A stretch of 64,000 nucleotides of DNA from Enoplolaimus lenunculus (Eukaryota; Nematoda; Enoplea; Enoplida; Thoracostomopsidae): contig JASANG010001354.1 of the NCBI GenBank assembly GCA_030248215.1, positions 277,951 through 341,950 on the forward strand. Direction: 5' to 3'. Under the pieces are notes generated by a model. The model ran no database searches. It worked only from the letters and a program-made list of their open reading frames with translations, and was not told the origin of the DNA. Numbering within the stretch: the first letter of the stretch is position 1; each line of letters opens with the position of its first letter. Shown here piece after piece: positions 24,060-35,900 of the stretch. The translations under genes were made by a program, and so were the position numbers.

Positions 24060-24175
24060 CAGGTTAAGGCTTAGGCTTATGCTCAGGCTTGGGTTTATAG
24101 GAAAACGCTTAGCCATGGTTTAATAGGCTTAGGTTTAGGTTTAGCTTTAACCATCGCCTAGGCGTTTACTCCAGC
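24060..24175. repeat. degenerate TTAGGC-like run
   Basis: GGTTAAGGCTTAGGCTTATG, ATAGGCTTAGGTTTAGGTTT and CGCCTAGGCG motifs in about 110 bp. Confidence 0.6.
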
Positions 24176-24802
24176 GCACAGTCGGGATTTGTCTTTGGAA
24201 AAATACATTAATTATATGGAAACATGTTTTGGCGGCTAGAAACAATAAGTGTTTATTCTAAACCCCATTGAAAGTGTTTTCTCTCGTGTCCAGAAATTTT
24301 GGTAATATATCCTGTCTTTTCCTCTTCTTGCATACGCCCTTCAGAAGTGCCGACATTTTGTAGCATGTATCTACAATACACACAAATGAACCTCAATCTA
24401 TGTAAATGTATTTTACCGCAAATAAACGCAAAGTTTTCCATGAAACGACGATTTGAACAACGAACTTGAGTCTTTAATTAAGAAAACCTATAGCTGAAGC
24501 TGAACGCATTTCACTACGTATAAAGAATGTTTCATTTAGTAATCTCGGTAAATTCAATATTTAGGTACTGGCCACCAGGGACCGCTTGTAGAACCATGAA
24601 GAAATGACCACGTTGGTTGTCGATAAATTTACCAATGTTGCCCAGGATCGAACAGTAATTGAGGAAAAATAAAATATTGCAGTTTATACAAAAAATACAA
24701 GGCTCATGTAAAAATTGACGCAAAAGAATTGGGCTTGGGCTGGAGCTTTGAACAGAAAACTTGAAAAACAGTTTTATAGACAACAATGGGGAATTTTTTC
24801 AT

Positions 24803-24930
24803 TAAACTTTTCTCGCACATGATTATTTTCTATTCCGTATAACAACTAATTTCAAATCGGGATTCTAATCGCAGCCGCTCGAGCGGAAAGTGTTTACCAT
24901 CACTGCTCAGCTATAGGAGCTTGACTTTAC
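24803..24930. repeat. worn copy of the TTAA MITE with tRNA-like part
   Basis: TTCTCGCACATGATTATTTTC corresponds to the element's end, and TTTACCATCACTGCTCAGCT followed by ATAGGAGCTTGA matches its A-box portion. The right half is missing and divergence is higher than in the array. Confidence 0.6.
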
Positions 24931-26389
24931 GAAGAATATTGTTTCGACAGCTTAATAAATTAACAAAATGAACGAATAAATATCGCTTGAAATTTGCGAG
25001 TAAGCGAGAATTTTCGCTAGAATGAATTCCACTTGAGGACTTTTTATTATACTTGAACAGCGTTTATTCGTTGGATCGTTAAGATTAGAAGCACATTTAG
25101 CCACGTTCGCATCTTGTATAAAAACTACAAGAAAAGCCTTAACCATGTACTCGATAAATATTCACAAAGTTTAAAAGCAATTACAAGAGTCCTAATTAGC
25201 TGCTTGTTATCAAATTTTGATCTATTAATGGAGCATATCTTTAATGTACAATGAGCAAATAACGGCACCTGTTTTACGCATTTATGTAATAGTTAAAGCA
25301 TGAATTTGCGTTCTTCTGAGAAAGGAACGCACACTGCTGCGGTGCGTCAAGTGTGTGCGACACAAGACAGCCGAATAAAGTGAGGCGAGTGCGCGCACGA
25401 GAGTATCGCTGTCTGGCTGTGAAAGTGAATAATGAACGAATGCACGGTGGCGAATTTTGTATAGGTTTAGAGCTGAAAACTAGACATAAAACAAAAACAT
25501 AAACATAACACTATTTTATATTTTACCAAATATTGAGCGCAAAGCAACAAGAGCTCCAACCACACACGGATGCAAAAGGCTGAGAATCCCGGTCTCACTA
25601 TGTTGCTACCTGCACTAAAAATGCCGCTCAGATTCGTCCGTAATAGCTTGTATACGAAGCACGCGTTGAGTGTGCTTGGATAACAATAGATCTAGCACAG
25701 TAATTAACGGATTTCTTGAAGTAGCAGCAGAAACGTCTACACTTCAAGATTCCAGATAACCAACAAGCTCGCTTGCTAGTACAGTGGAATAAACTTTTTA
25801 CATCCGTATAGGTACAAATGATTGCGATTTGGAAACTCAAGAAACTCGCCTTCGAAATTTTTGCAGAACGTATCCCTATTATTTAAAATCCGTGCTCCGC
25901 CGTGACCGCAGTATTTGCTTATGGAAATTGAAAGGAATTTAGGTTCAAAAATACGTATATAAATCTCATTACAATATCAAACCAGCGGTCTATTTCATGG
26001 GTTCACGGGACAAAAAGAGGTCACGCACTGCTGCGATTTATTTCGGCCCGCTGGCCCGGGCCGGTTCTAGCCCTACACGATTCCAGAACAGACAATCTTT
26101 GGTTTCTTAACTAACTAGTGCTAGTAGGATAGAGGACCAGGGGTCAATAAGATCTCTTAATTCAGATCGGTATGTCGCTTTTACAGCCACCATTTTGCCA
26201 TAATCAAATGCGTGCTCATACCCATTCCATTGCTGCAAAGAAATTTGGCAGGTTCCCATCGCACAACATGACCCTTTGAGTACTACAAATCTCCAGGACA
26301 TCCCAAATTTGAATTTATAAAAAACTCTTGGGGTCCAAAAATTTGCCACAGCGTCTGACAAATCATAAAATTCGTCGCAAATTGAGGAG

Positions 26390-26629
26390 CCGTATCGCTA
26401 ATAAGAGTCCGTAAGCGGATAGAGTCCCTAAACCCTAATTAAAGTCCATAAATGTCAATTAACCCTAATTGTTGCGCATAAATGACTCCAGGACCAAATA
26501 ATTTGAGTTCGAAACTTTAACGCGTACTTAAATTTTGAAATAACAGTCCGTAACCGAATAACAAGAGGGGTACCCTCTGGAAAAGCCAAATAAATATCAG
26601 TCCGCCCTCTTATTCGGGTCACTACAGTA
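26390..26629. repeat. TA-flanked MITE, internally deleted
   Basis: Carries ATCGCTAATAAGAGTCCG at the left and CTTATTCGGGTCACTACAGTA at the right. The middle part (the CAAGGTTATAC and CTTGAGC region) is missing compared with the 27845 copy, and the outer left terminus is lost. Confidence 0.75.
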
Positions 26630-27450
26630 TGTTGTCTAATAGTTGACAAGAACTTAAACGGGGGTTTAGGACGTTAAAAAATCCAATTTTTCATAAATTT
26701 AAAAATTTGGGTGTAAATGACCAGGGGTTATCATGAAAAGCGCAAATATGCCAAAATTTTCAACATCGAACTTTATTTAAACAAACGCTGTCTGTTGGCA
26801 TAACAAACAAATCCAATCAAATCTGTTAAATGCTAAAATTCTCGTTAAAGGTGCTATAAAATATTTAGTAAAACCGAAACGCAATGACAGAGATCTCAAC
26901 AGGCAGGCAACGACGTTAATTCTATTTTTAATTTTCGCAAAAAATCCATTAAGAACTCAGACTATCGGTGTGTTTCTTAATTTTGGGCAGAAAATCCTTT
27001 GCAAATCGGTATTTTGTAAACCATGCATTTCAGTTGTCAACATTTCGTCCGCACACAGACGGCAAACTCAATCAATGTTACGGATTAAACCACAAATCCT
27101 CTTCGTTTCGCTGTATCACGCAGACTCCCGCGGAATACAGGCAAAAAAGCACAAAGTTTAATCAAGATTTTAACCTTATATATGCCAAAAGGACAAGGCT
27201 AAAACCATAACATATACATACCCTGTAGGTCCTCTCAATTTAAAAGAACATCTACCATATATTCGACAAACAGGACATATTTTTCGCTACATAAGGTTTA
27301 ATAGCATGTAAGGCTATTTACGAACCGGAAACATGCTACACAGTCCCGCTTTGGGACCCATCACTGCTGCGCAATCAACGCAGTCCGTTCGTTGCCAAAC
27401 GATGCATGAATTTGGAACTGTGGTAGGAAGGTTAACACACTCGGAGCTTT

Positions 27451-27605
27451 GAACCCATGTTAACTGTAGGGGCCTGCCTACTAAGTATAAGCGAAAGCAT
27501 AAGCCTGAACCTAAGTCTAAACACAAACATCGACTTATAAGCGTAAGCCTAATCTTAACCTTAAGCCTAAGCATTCTGTAAAAGTGCTCAGCCACCCTGT
27601 CTAAC
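27451..27605. repeat. TTAGGC-core MITE (GCCTAA strand)
   Basis: Starts ACCCATGTTAACTGTAGGGG, followed by GGCCTGCC and many AAGCCTGAACC, CCTAAGTC, TAAGCCTAATC, TTAAGCCTAAGC motifs. Its right terminus is poorly preserved. Confidence 0.6.
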
Positions 27606-27844
27606 ATTGGTAGGTCCTTAAAGACTATGGTTCAATACTCGAGTGGGCGACGCTTCCACAAATCCTGATTGTGTCTGGGTAAACATATTCTACTTCCCAA
27701 TTCAAAAATCTACGTTGATACTCAACCGTTATGTTAGCTAGTAAAAACCACAATAAGTGTATTCAATACTGCACCAAAACAAAGATATATACAAAGTAGT
27801 GATTATCTTGCAAACATTATGTGTCGAACGAATAAATTTGTGAC

Positions 27845-28266
27845 TACTGTAGTTACCCTAGTAAGTGGGGGTACTTTTATTTATTAGGCGTCTCCAGAGA
27901 GTTCCCCATGTTATTCGGTCACGGACTGTTATCTATTTTTAAACCGCCCTTCGTTACAGATATACATTCGGTATTGCAACTATCCGTTGAATAGAACGTT
28001 TATTTGTCTTGTATCAAAAGCTTGAGCGATAATGCAAGGTTATACTGAATGTGCTTTCAAAACTTACGTACGCTTTAAAGTTTCGAACTCAACTTTATTT
28101 GGTCCTGGAGTCATTTATGTGCTACAATTAGGAATAATTGCCATTTCTGGACTCTAATTAGGGTTTAGGAACTCTATCCGCTTTCGGACTTTTATTAGAG
28201 ATACGGACTCCTATTGATTGGGACTCAAATTGGGGACCCTCCCCTTTGATTAGGATCACTACAGTA
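27845..28266. mobile_element. TA-flanked MITE, full length
   Basis: A 422-bp element. TACTGTAGTTACCC at 27845 and GGATCACTACAGTA ending at 28266 are inverted termini with TA at each edge. The interior blocks (TTATTCGGTCACGGACTG, AGCTTGAGCGATAATGC, GGTCCTGGAGTCATTTATG) recur in the copies at 8550, 11092, 26390, 51449 and 54239. It carries no coding capacity. It is probably a Tc1/mariner-type non-autonomous element. Confidence 0.85.
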
Positions 28267-29599
28267 GTATATATATTGTCAAAATATCAAGCGTGTAGCC
28301 AGAGAAAGAGATTTGGGGACCTAGTATCCTCACAATTACAAAAGCCAAAAACATTTTGTGACTTTTTACGTCTGACCTGAACACATATTACCATCACAGC
28401 CCAACAGAATCGGAATGTTTCGTCTTTTCTTACTCCAGACCTCTATCAATCGTGGTCAGAATAGGAACGAAAACAGCTGAGTGGTTTGTTTGCTAATTAA
28501 GAATTTTTTGCGAATATCCATATGCGCAGTTTGCTTGATGAAACCTGAACCGTATAAAAAATAAATCCTTTTAAGCCGGTGCCATACTTGAGCCGGAAAC
28601 TTCTAAAACAGAAAACTACAGACTGAATACGATATCCAAAGGCTACTTAGGCTGTCCGTCATGCGAAAATCTCTAGCCTCTGACTACCAAGTCATAGGTA
28701 TCGCGCAATCGTTTCCGTGGTTGTTTCAACTCATTTCAAATAAAATTAGTCATTAAAACATTCAGTTACAACGATTAGCTACAGAAATTTGAACATTAAA
28801 AATTGAATTGAAATCGTTTGACAACACTGATATCGTTCCACAATTCGATCGTTAAACTTATTGAGAAACGTGAAAACAAGGTATTTTAACAGACTCACTA
28901 TTAGCTTTGTTTGTTACACTCGCTCGCAAAATTCTTTTAACATGAAGTTTTATTCTCTCAAAATATATATCTTGTAAGCTGTCACCACTGAAATGTTTTA
29001 AAACGAATAACTCAACCGTGTTGATCAGACATCGTTGCATTAAAAATCATTAAAATAATTAGTAGTTGAATAATTCAACATGAACTCTCAACTCACAAAG
29101 ATTACCATGGACTTTTAATCTTACGCGTAAAAGTTTTAAGTTCACCGCACTATATGTTCTAGACAATATCTCGACGAGCACTTGAATATGAAATGGTGAC
29201 ATAAACTTGTGAAACTCATTAATAAAATCGTAAATTTGCTTTGGGTCTATACTGTATTTATATTAATCAAAGCTAACGAACGCTACATTATGTTTGTCAC
29301 AGAATTTGATAGCTGTTTTGGGCCAAAAATTATGGTTTCTGAAAACATAAAAGTGAGATCTGTGTCTTGCATGAAAGACTGCCACAATTTCTAGACTGAG
29401 CAAATGGAATCCGAAGTGTCAAGTCCATGAGAACAGGATATCAGATAGTTTAAAAAGTGCAAATTAGCATTGATTACCAATACATAGGTCTGATAATAAA
29501 TTTGACAATAAATTAGTTTTACGGGACAAAATTTCATGCATTTTTGACGTTTATCGCTTCAGAGGTCCTATTAAATAATTTATTTATGTCAGCACATCA
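28267..29599. other. gene-free stretch
   Basis: Only short, unconvincing open frames, and no repeat family recognised. Confidence 0.4.
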
Positions 29600-29956
29600 G
29601 GGGCGTATACAAGATGGCATTAGGGAGGATATTGACAGGCCGATTCTGGGAAGTTAGCTAATGTACTTGTACTCGGAACAAAACATCCATGAAATTTGAG
29701 CCTTCTTCCGTTAAACACAATAATTCGTAAAACTTTCCAACTCACCGAGTAATTGCAGCATATATATCTGTAATGAAAAATTGCGAGACATATATTTACG
29801 TTGTTTTCAACTTATTTTGAGTGTACAACTAACCGAATTTTCGGTATTTCTATAACGGAAACGGACACCGATTTTTAGCGGAAACAAAATTCTGGTTACA
29901 CCCTGCCTTTAAATGTGGTTATCCCCTTTCGAAATGTAATCCTGCCTACGCCCCTG
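29600..29956. repeat. hAT-like MITE (CAGGGGCGTA termini)
   Basis: The left end is CAGGGGCGTATAC and the right end is CTACGCCCCTG, inverted copies of each other. This terminus type is common in hAT-class non-autonomous elements. A clear 8-bp target duplication is not visible. Near its right end, GGTTACACCCTG (29894-29905) looks like the end of the CAGGGTGCAACC family. It ends 11 bp downstream of the METTL4 stop and probably forms part of its 3' flank. Confidence 0.55.
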
Positions 29957-29966
29957 TAAAACATTT

Positions 29967-31544
29967 TCAATTTCGAGAAAAGTATGTCAAATGTTGCATT
30001 TGCAAAGCTTCAAATCCCACTGTAAGCGTGTTCGGAAGTAGATTACGGCCAAACAATTCCAACCTGTGCGGTAAGACGGCGTCTCTGTGCTTTACACCTT
30101 GTTGGCCATCGAAAGACTGCATTTCATGAACAGGAAATAACTGTGGGCAAACTTCTTGTAATAGTTCAGGCAATAGCGGTGGTTTTCGCGAATGTATGAC
30201 ACACGGCACACTTGCAATTATATATTTTTGAACTCCACTAATCTGCGAATTCCGTTCATCATAATTGTTAACCTTATTATCGCGCATACTATTTCGAGCG
30301 CCTGCAGCGATGTTGTTACTACTGAAGTTTTTGTTGTCGTCATTGGTTTCCAAACATTTGTTTATATTTTGACTTTGAATAGTTTTGTCATTATCACACG
30401 TTACTCTTGAGTGAGCGAGTCGTTTTGATGAACAGTTGTCTGGTAATTGGAAATTGCGTATCGTACCTTGGAAAGGAGCTGCTGGTATAGCACTGGCAAT
30501 TTTCACAGTTCGAACACCAACGACAATCTGTTCAAAGGGCTGTTTTCGCTGGTCACTGAACGCTACCACAGGCTGGCCATCAACAGTCAATTTAAGCCAA
30601 TAAATGTTCAAAATTTCAGTTAAATCCAACTGAGGGAATAAGGTATTGCGAACGAATTTTTGTAAGCGTTCATTGTTCGTTATCCAGACGCATACTATAC
30701 ATCGGTCACGATTTAAAATGCGATGTAATTGTAGCGATTCAATGTAAGTTTCACGAACTGTTTGATAAAGCTTTTTACGTTTAATCGATTTGTTTTCCCA
30801 TGGCGGATCAATGACAACAAACGATGTCGAATAGCCAATGGTTGCCAACTGGTCTACGGCGCGTTTTGCATCTTCCAAATAAAAGCCTGACGCCGGGGGT
30901 AGGATAAAATGGTCTGGACTAGATCCACCAGAATTCGCGACGATACACGTGCTGTTCGGGTTGACGATCACAACACCATTGCGCACGGGACAAGGTAAGC
31001 GACAAATTGAGATGATTGGATGTTGGCACTTGTTTTTCAAATCTTTTGCAGAAGAGAAACTATCAAATCCACGCTTCCATCCCAATTTAGACGCTGTGTT
31101 GCGAGCTATGGAATTATTAATATCTAGCTGATGTTCGGTGTCACAAGCGTGTGTGTTTTCATTGCAACATTTAGACTTTGGCATTACGCCAGTTGGACTT
31201 GAATACATTGCGCACGAGCACCTGTTTTTGAAGGCATTCTGTATACTGTCTAGTTCACCCAGGACAAATTGAACGGTTGAATCGTTGTTAGCAGTGTGTT
31301 TTAGTTTGGTAGAAATTTTGCGTCGTTTTCTTGCTGGGATTTCCATGGATTGCTCAATGCTGCCAGGAGTGCCGCGGGACAACTCTGCTGCAACCTGCGA
31401 ATCCATTCGAAACGGAGACGAAATTCGATAAAGATCTGGTTTGTAATTGTAACCTTGAAGCTCAGAGTAGATTGTTGAATAATAAGCCAATTCGTCTACT
31501 ATTGCAAAATTATCAGCTCGGTGTATTACAGACATAGACATCAT
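29967..31544 (-). CDS. METTL4: METTL4, MT-A70 family adenine methyltransferase
   Basis: A single uninterrupted frame of 525 residues from the ATG at 31544. The frame is open 27 codons further upstream, but those residues look like UTR and SVIHRADNF matches the known N-terminus. The protein transfers a methyl group from S-adenosylmethionine to the N6 of adenine or 2'-O-methyladenosine in RNA such as U2 snRNA; a DNA role has been claimed. The catalytic DPPW is at residues 246-249 (FVVIDPPWENKSIKRKK). It is followed by CIVCVWITN (282-290), a tryptophan-bearing strand (315-318), SVPCVIHSRKPPL (445-457) and the C-terminal LELFGRNL (495-502). A basic patch ARKRRK at 71-76 could be a nuclear signal. 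Residues about 366-440 are an Asn/Ser-rich stretch absent from the human protein, which has 472 residues. It is intronless here. BROX lies 1.4 kb upstream on the same strand. Confidence 0.95.
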   Translation of the reverse strand: MMSMSVIHRADNFAIVDELAYYSTIYSELQGYNYKPDLYRISSPFRMDSQVAAELSRGTPGSIEQSMEIPARKRRKISTKLKHTANNDSTVQFVLGELDSIQNAFKNRCSCAMYSSPTGVMPKSKCCNENTHACDTEHQLDINNSIARNTASKLGWKRGFDSFSSAKDLKNKCQHPIISICRLPCPVRNGVVIVNPNSTCIVANSGGSSPDHFILPPASGFYLEDAKRAVDQLATIGYSTSFVVIDPPWENKSIKRKKLYQTVRETYIESLQLHRILNRDRCIVCVWITNNERLQKFVRNTLFPQLDLTEILNIYWLKLTVDGQPVVAFSDQRKQPFEQIVVGVRTVKIASAIPAAPFQGTIRNFQLPDNCSSKRLAHSRVTCDNDKTIQSQNINKCLETNDDNKNFSSNNIAAGARNSMRDNKVNNYDERNSQISGVQKYIIASVPCVIHSRKPPLLPELLQEVCPQLFPVHEMQSFDGQQGVKHRDAVLPHRLELFGRNLLPNTLTVGFEALQMQHLTYFSRN

Positions 31545-32934
31545 ATATTTGTTGCGCTTAAAGTAGATAGACAACGATATTATACTCGTTAGGACCGACG
31601 GCAGGCTACCGGGCCAAGGGAACACAACAAAATTTTAGGGGTTCGTTACCGTGAAAGTTTAACACAACGATACCGCTGTCCAGTTTTGAAGACGATAAAA
31701 CCAATTTGTTGCTGCGCGAGCAGCTCTCCTGTGCCCTCAGGACGGATGACTGATGCTACGTAAATTTGGCGTAATTCTAGTGTATTACAAGGTTAGGTTA
31801 CACAACGAATGAATAATGGCTAATCTTTTTCGAAAATTGTCCGAAAAATCTAGAACGCCGACATAGATTTCGACTAAAGTTGAATTGAATATATTAGTAG
31901 CACGACACCGACGAAGACTGAAAAATACCAGTCAGCATTAAATTACGAAAATATTTTAATTGGATTTCCATAACCTTGAAGCGATAAACAGTAACACTTG
32001 CTCAAACAGCTTAGCTCCGTTAAATTGGCGCTAACCAAATGCAATCGCTAAACTATTTATTCAATAGACATGCATGGAAGTTACACAAGCGCAACAATAC
32101 CATAACCAGTAGAGCATGATCCTTAAATTATGGCCAATGTAACTTTGACGCGCGTAACAGTAGTATAAGTCTAACGAAAATAAGCCTAGCCTGTGCCAAA
32201 ACAAAAAAATTAGTCTATTAATTTTACTGGCCACTGTATTGAACAGGGCCGTGACAACAGTAGAATCAAAATTTATTCATAAAGACTAAGCGTAAGAATG
32301 AGCTTATACCTAAGCAAAAGTATATCTAAACTTTAAGCTTTACTGTACGGCAGTTCCGCAGAAACCGTTCCGTTAGTGATCGTTACATGAGCCGTCCAAA
32401 TCAAAATATTTCTGCTGCTAAAAATAAAATCAGTCTGCACCAACAACAGAAATTTTGGAATCGAATGTTACGACTATTTAATAACGAATGCAGGCACATG
32501 CATAGTATTGCCACAAAGAAACTGACTATTTAAATGTTGTTATACAACAGCGGACACTCTTAAACTACTGCAGATCGCATTCCAATCACTGTCAATATGT
32601 AGGAATGTTAAGGTTAAAAATGACACATTACTCACATGCTTACAAAAAATCTTGATCCTGGAAATATCGTAATTTCCCGTGACTGCGAATAAGGGAAACG
32701 AAGACCAACTTTAATAGAAACACATATCCTATTTTACAAGCTATTTAGTCTTGTAGCTTGTAAAAGTAAACATTCGAACAGTGAAAAGGTGAAATGATTA
32801 TTGTTCGTATCCTCGTAACACAATAATACACTCTTGTACAGAAATAGATTATGTACAACCCTTCTGTGAGAAATGTGGCTAGTGATTTTCAATAACGCAA
32901 AAAAACGGATAAATATATTATACATGCAGAAATC
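31545..32934. other. spacer between BROX and METTL4
   Basis: Contains the METTL4 5' flank. The run at 32155-32345 has TAAGCCTAGCC, GACTAAGCGTAAG and CTATATCTAAACTTTAAGC-like motifs of the TTAGGC-core type. No clear TATA box or other promoter element can be assigned. Confidence 0.4.
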
Positions 32935-35900
32935 CTACGAAACAACACAGTTGATTGGATCTTTTTCAGTCTGATAAATTGCAACTTCCTTTACCGGGTT
33001 TAATGGTTTATCCAATTGCTTGGGTTTCTAGAAAGAGCAGCCAGCGATGTAAATATATGTAATTAAAACAAAATTCGAGAAATACCAGATACACAATAAA
33101 ACCTCTGAATGTCTAAAAACCAATAACTACTGTATTAATATAAATTTAGTCAAAAAGCCGTCTAGTTCAATTACAAAAGCTTATAATGTTGTAAGTTTCC
33201 ATCTGGTTTGCTCGCGGGTGTTACTGCAATCCTAGGCCAAAATTTTCAAATGAGTATAGCACCTATTACCAGTTTAGCGATAGGTTTTCAAACTGACTCC
33301 TGCAATTGCGAAACTTGGATTGGTACAAAAGTAGGGAAAATCAATAACGTGAAAATTGTGGATATTCAAGTTCAACATTTCCTGATTCAAATGTTACATA
33401 TAGCACCTATCACCAGATGATGATGGGTGCTATACGCATTTGAGAATACGGGTCCTAATGTTATTTAAAACCAGCGATTACAAATATTAATAAGCAGTTT
33501 TAAAAAGCAACGCTGCGTGAATAATTTTCAAATAATCGGCACTCGTTTGAAATCTGAACTATTGCAGTTCATGGGCTGAGCAAACCATTTAGCCCCACTG
33601 CTTTTGACGTACCTTAAAATCGGGAACGTTTGCTTTAGTGATGTCAAAACCAAGGTAAACTTCACGGGACCAATCGAAGTGCGGCTCGGGCAAATTGAAT
33701 TGTTCCGGTTTAACCAAGCCGTAGGTGGCTTTCAGCTCTAGTTCTGGCACTTCTTCAGGGACCTTCTGGTGGTAGCTGGAATAGAACAAACTCAAAATTT
33801 ACCTTTGTGTCGCTAAGTATAGTTAAACGATGCTTCGCAAAATTTTAAGAAACCGCCGCCAAATATTTTGCTTTGTACTATGTTTAAAAGACCTATTTGT
33901 GTTAAACGAACCCCACTAGTTATTCAACACCATTTTGTTGAATTTCAAAATTAACTAACATGAATCCATTTTCGCGTTCACATTTGTCGAGAGTTCGATC
34001 AAGAATTGGACGAAGGCGGCGAAAAAACAAATGTTTCTCTGGTTTTATCGTCGATCCTGGTCCCTTTGCTTTGGCATACTCCTTACACAGATCTTCGGCT
34101 TTTTCATAATCTAAATATAACAACAATGATACATTTCCAATAAAATCTGAAAAAACATAAACGTTGTTGTTAACGAAGAATCAATCCTACTACAAATATA
34201 CTGCTAATTTTCTAAGCGACACGGGCAGCAATTCCAACAAACAATAATTAAGCATCAAGTGTTTCATTTCAGGACTCCCAATTTAGATGTAACTAAATTA
34301 GTTGAAGCGCAACACATGAACTAACGTCTCCGTACACGATAAGCTTTCTTTCAACGCGCGTATTCCTTCACCGCATTTATCTTCGGCAAGTAGAGTGTCC
34401 CCACAGTACGAATATGCCTAAAAAGGCGATATAAAAATATGAAACTGATAAAACCTCAACGTTCTCGAACTATATCCCGCAAAAATTTGTGCAACATCGT
34501 ATCTTCCTACGACTGATTGCAAGTAAGCAGTATTAATATGTTGCCCGCAAATTCAAATCCGAATGTTCTCATGCTGCGAAATCTAATTTTTATTATCTGA
34601 TCTGAAATTAGCGTATAAACGGGTTCTTTTATTTGAAGCTGTTTTTACTAAAACAATGGTCTATTATAGAAATACACAACATAATGTGTATCGCATGCTT
34701 ACCATTGCTAAATAGAAGTTTTGTTTTAATTGCAAATAGGCTCTCCATTTCTCAAAGCATGAGGGGTCTAAGCTTTTGATGCTTTCATCTGAAACAAAAA
34801 TTTCTATACTAAACGAAAATATACAATGTACGCTGACAAAAAAAGTAAACGCAGATTAGTGGTATCCCTTTGTCACAAACAAAACTAAACTAGACACATA
34901 CATTGTTTAAAACACCAGCTAAAATCTTACCTGCAGAGCCAAATAGTTGGCTCGTTTCGTATGCAAGAGCTGAAATCAGGCTTGGAGTGTGGTTCAATTC
35001 CACTGCTCTTGCAACAGTTACTGAAATCATGTAAGCGGCAATATATTTCCTGATTTTACCTAAATTTAACATTAATGCAAAACGAACATGAGGTCGTTTA
35101 AACATAGCCAAACCGTATACGGAAAAATTTGTGTTCATAATGATGTTCCGTTTAGGTTTCAAAAATCACTTAAATTGAACATTGCTGAAAGCAACATACA
35201 CTAATGATGTTTCAGAAAAATGCAGCGAGGTAACTGACCTTCTTGCGCCTCCGCAGTAGTTTGTGAGAAGTACGCTTTTAGCACCCGTGGATCAAAATCA
35301 CTTCCTGGTAAATCAACAGGTTCTGCTCTACCTTTTTCATCCTGAAATTTGAAATGGAAAAATGTAACAAAAAAGACAGACTTTCCTTCCACAAGTTTGG
35401 AAACAACGTCATTTATTTTCGTAAGCAAAACTATATCGCGACAATAACAAACCAATTCAAACTGTAGTAATTTAGACATTCAGTCTCAGCCAACATTTGC
35501 AGCTGCCTATTTATCAAAACATTATAGCATATAAGGAATATATAGCATCTCTGTGACATAACGTTGTTATATTTGAACACTTTCCAAAATGTAGTAAAAT
35601 AATGTACCTGAGTGTACTGAAACATTCCCGCTGCTTTGCGCAGACAACGATGCACTTCTTTTGCTTCATCTTCAGACACACTAAAACAGATGGATTCACT
35701 GCAGTCACTACGAAAGCAATAAAATTACAGTTACGCACTGCAGAAATCTGAGTTTCAATACGAAAAATCAACAAAATCAAAGCTGGCACTAGTGAATTCG
35801 CAAAGACCACTCACTCATCTTTGCCAGCGATCTTTGCAGCATGTTTAGTATACCATAACCCGATATCGACAATAATGTTCAGCAATTCAAACCAAGTATC

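Larger units (their letters stand above)
21301..26389. other. gene-free region with scattered repeats
   Basis: No exon chain could be built. It contains a possible MITE end at about 21700-21715 (TTTTTTGCAGTG), GCCTAA/TTAGGC runs at 23040-23150 and 24060-24175, a worn TTAA-MITE near 24803-24930 and a GC-richer patch at 25320-25440 with many CG dinucleotides. That patch could be a promoter or an old element; nothing decides between these. Confidence 0.4.
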
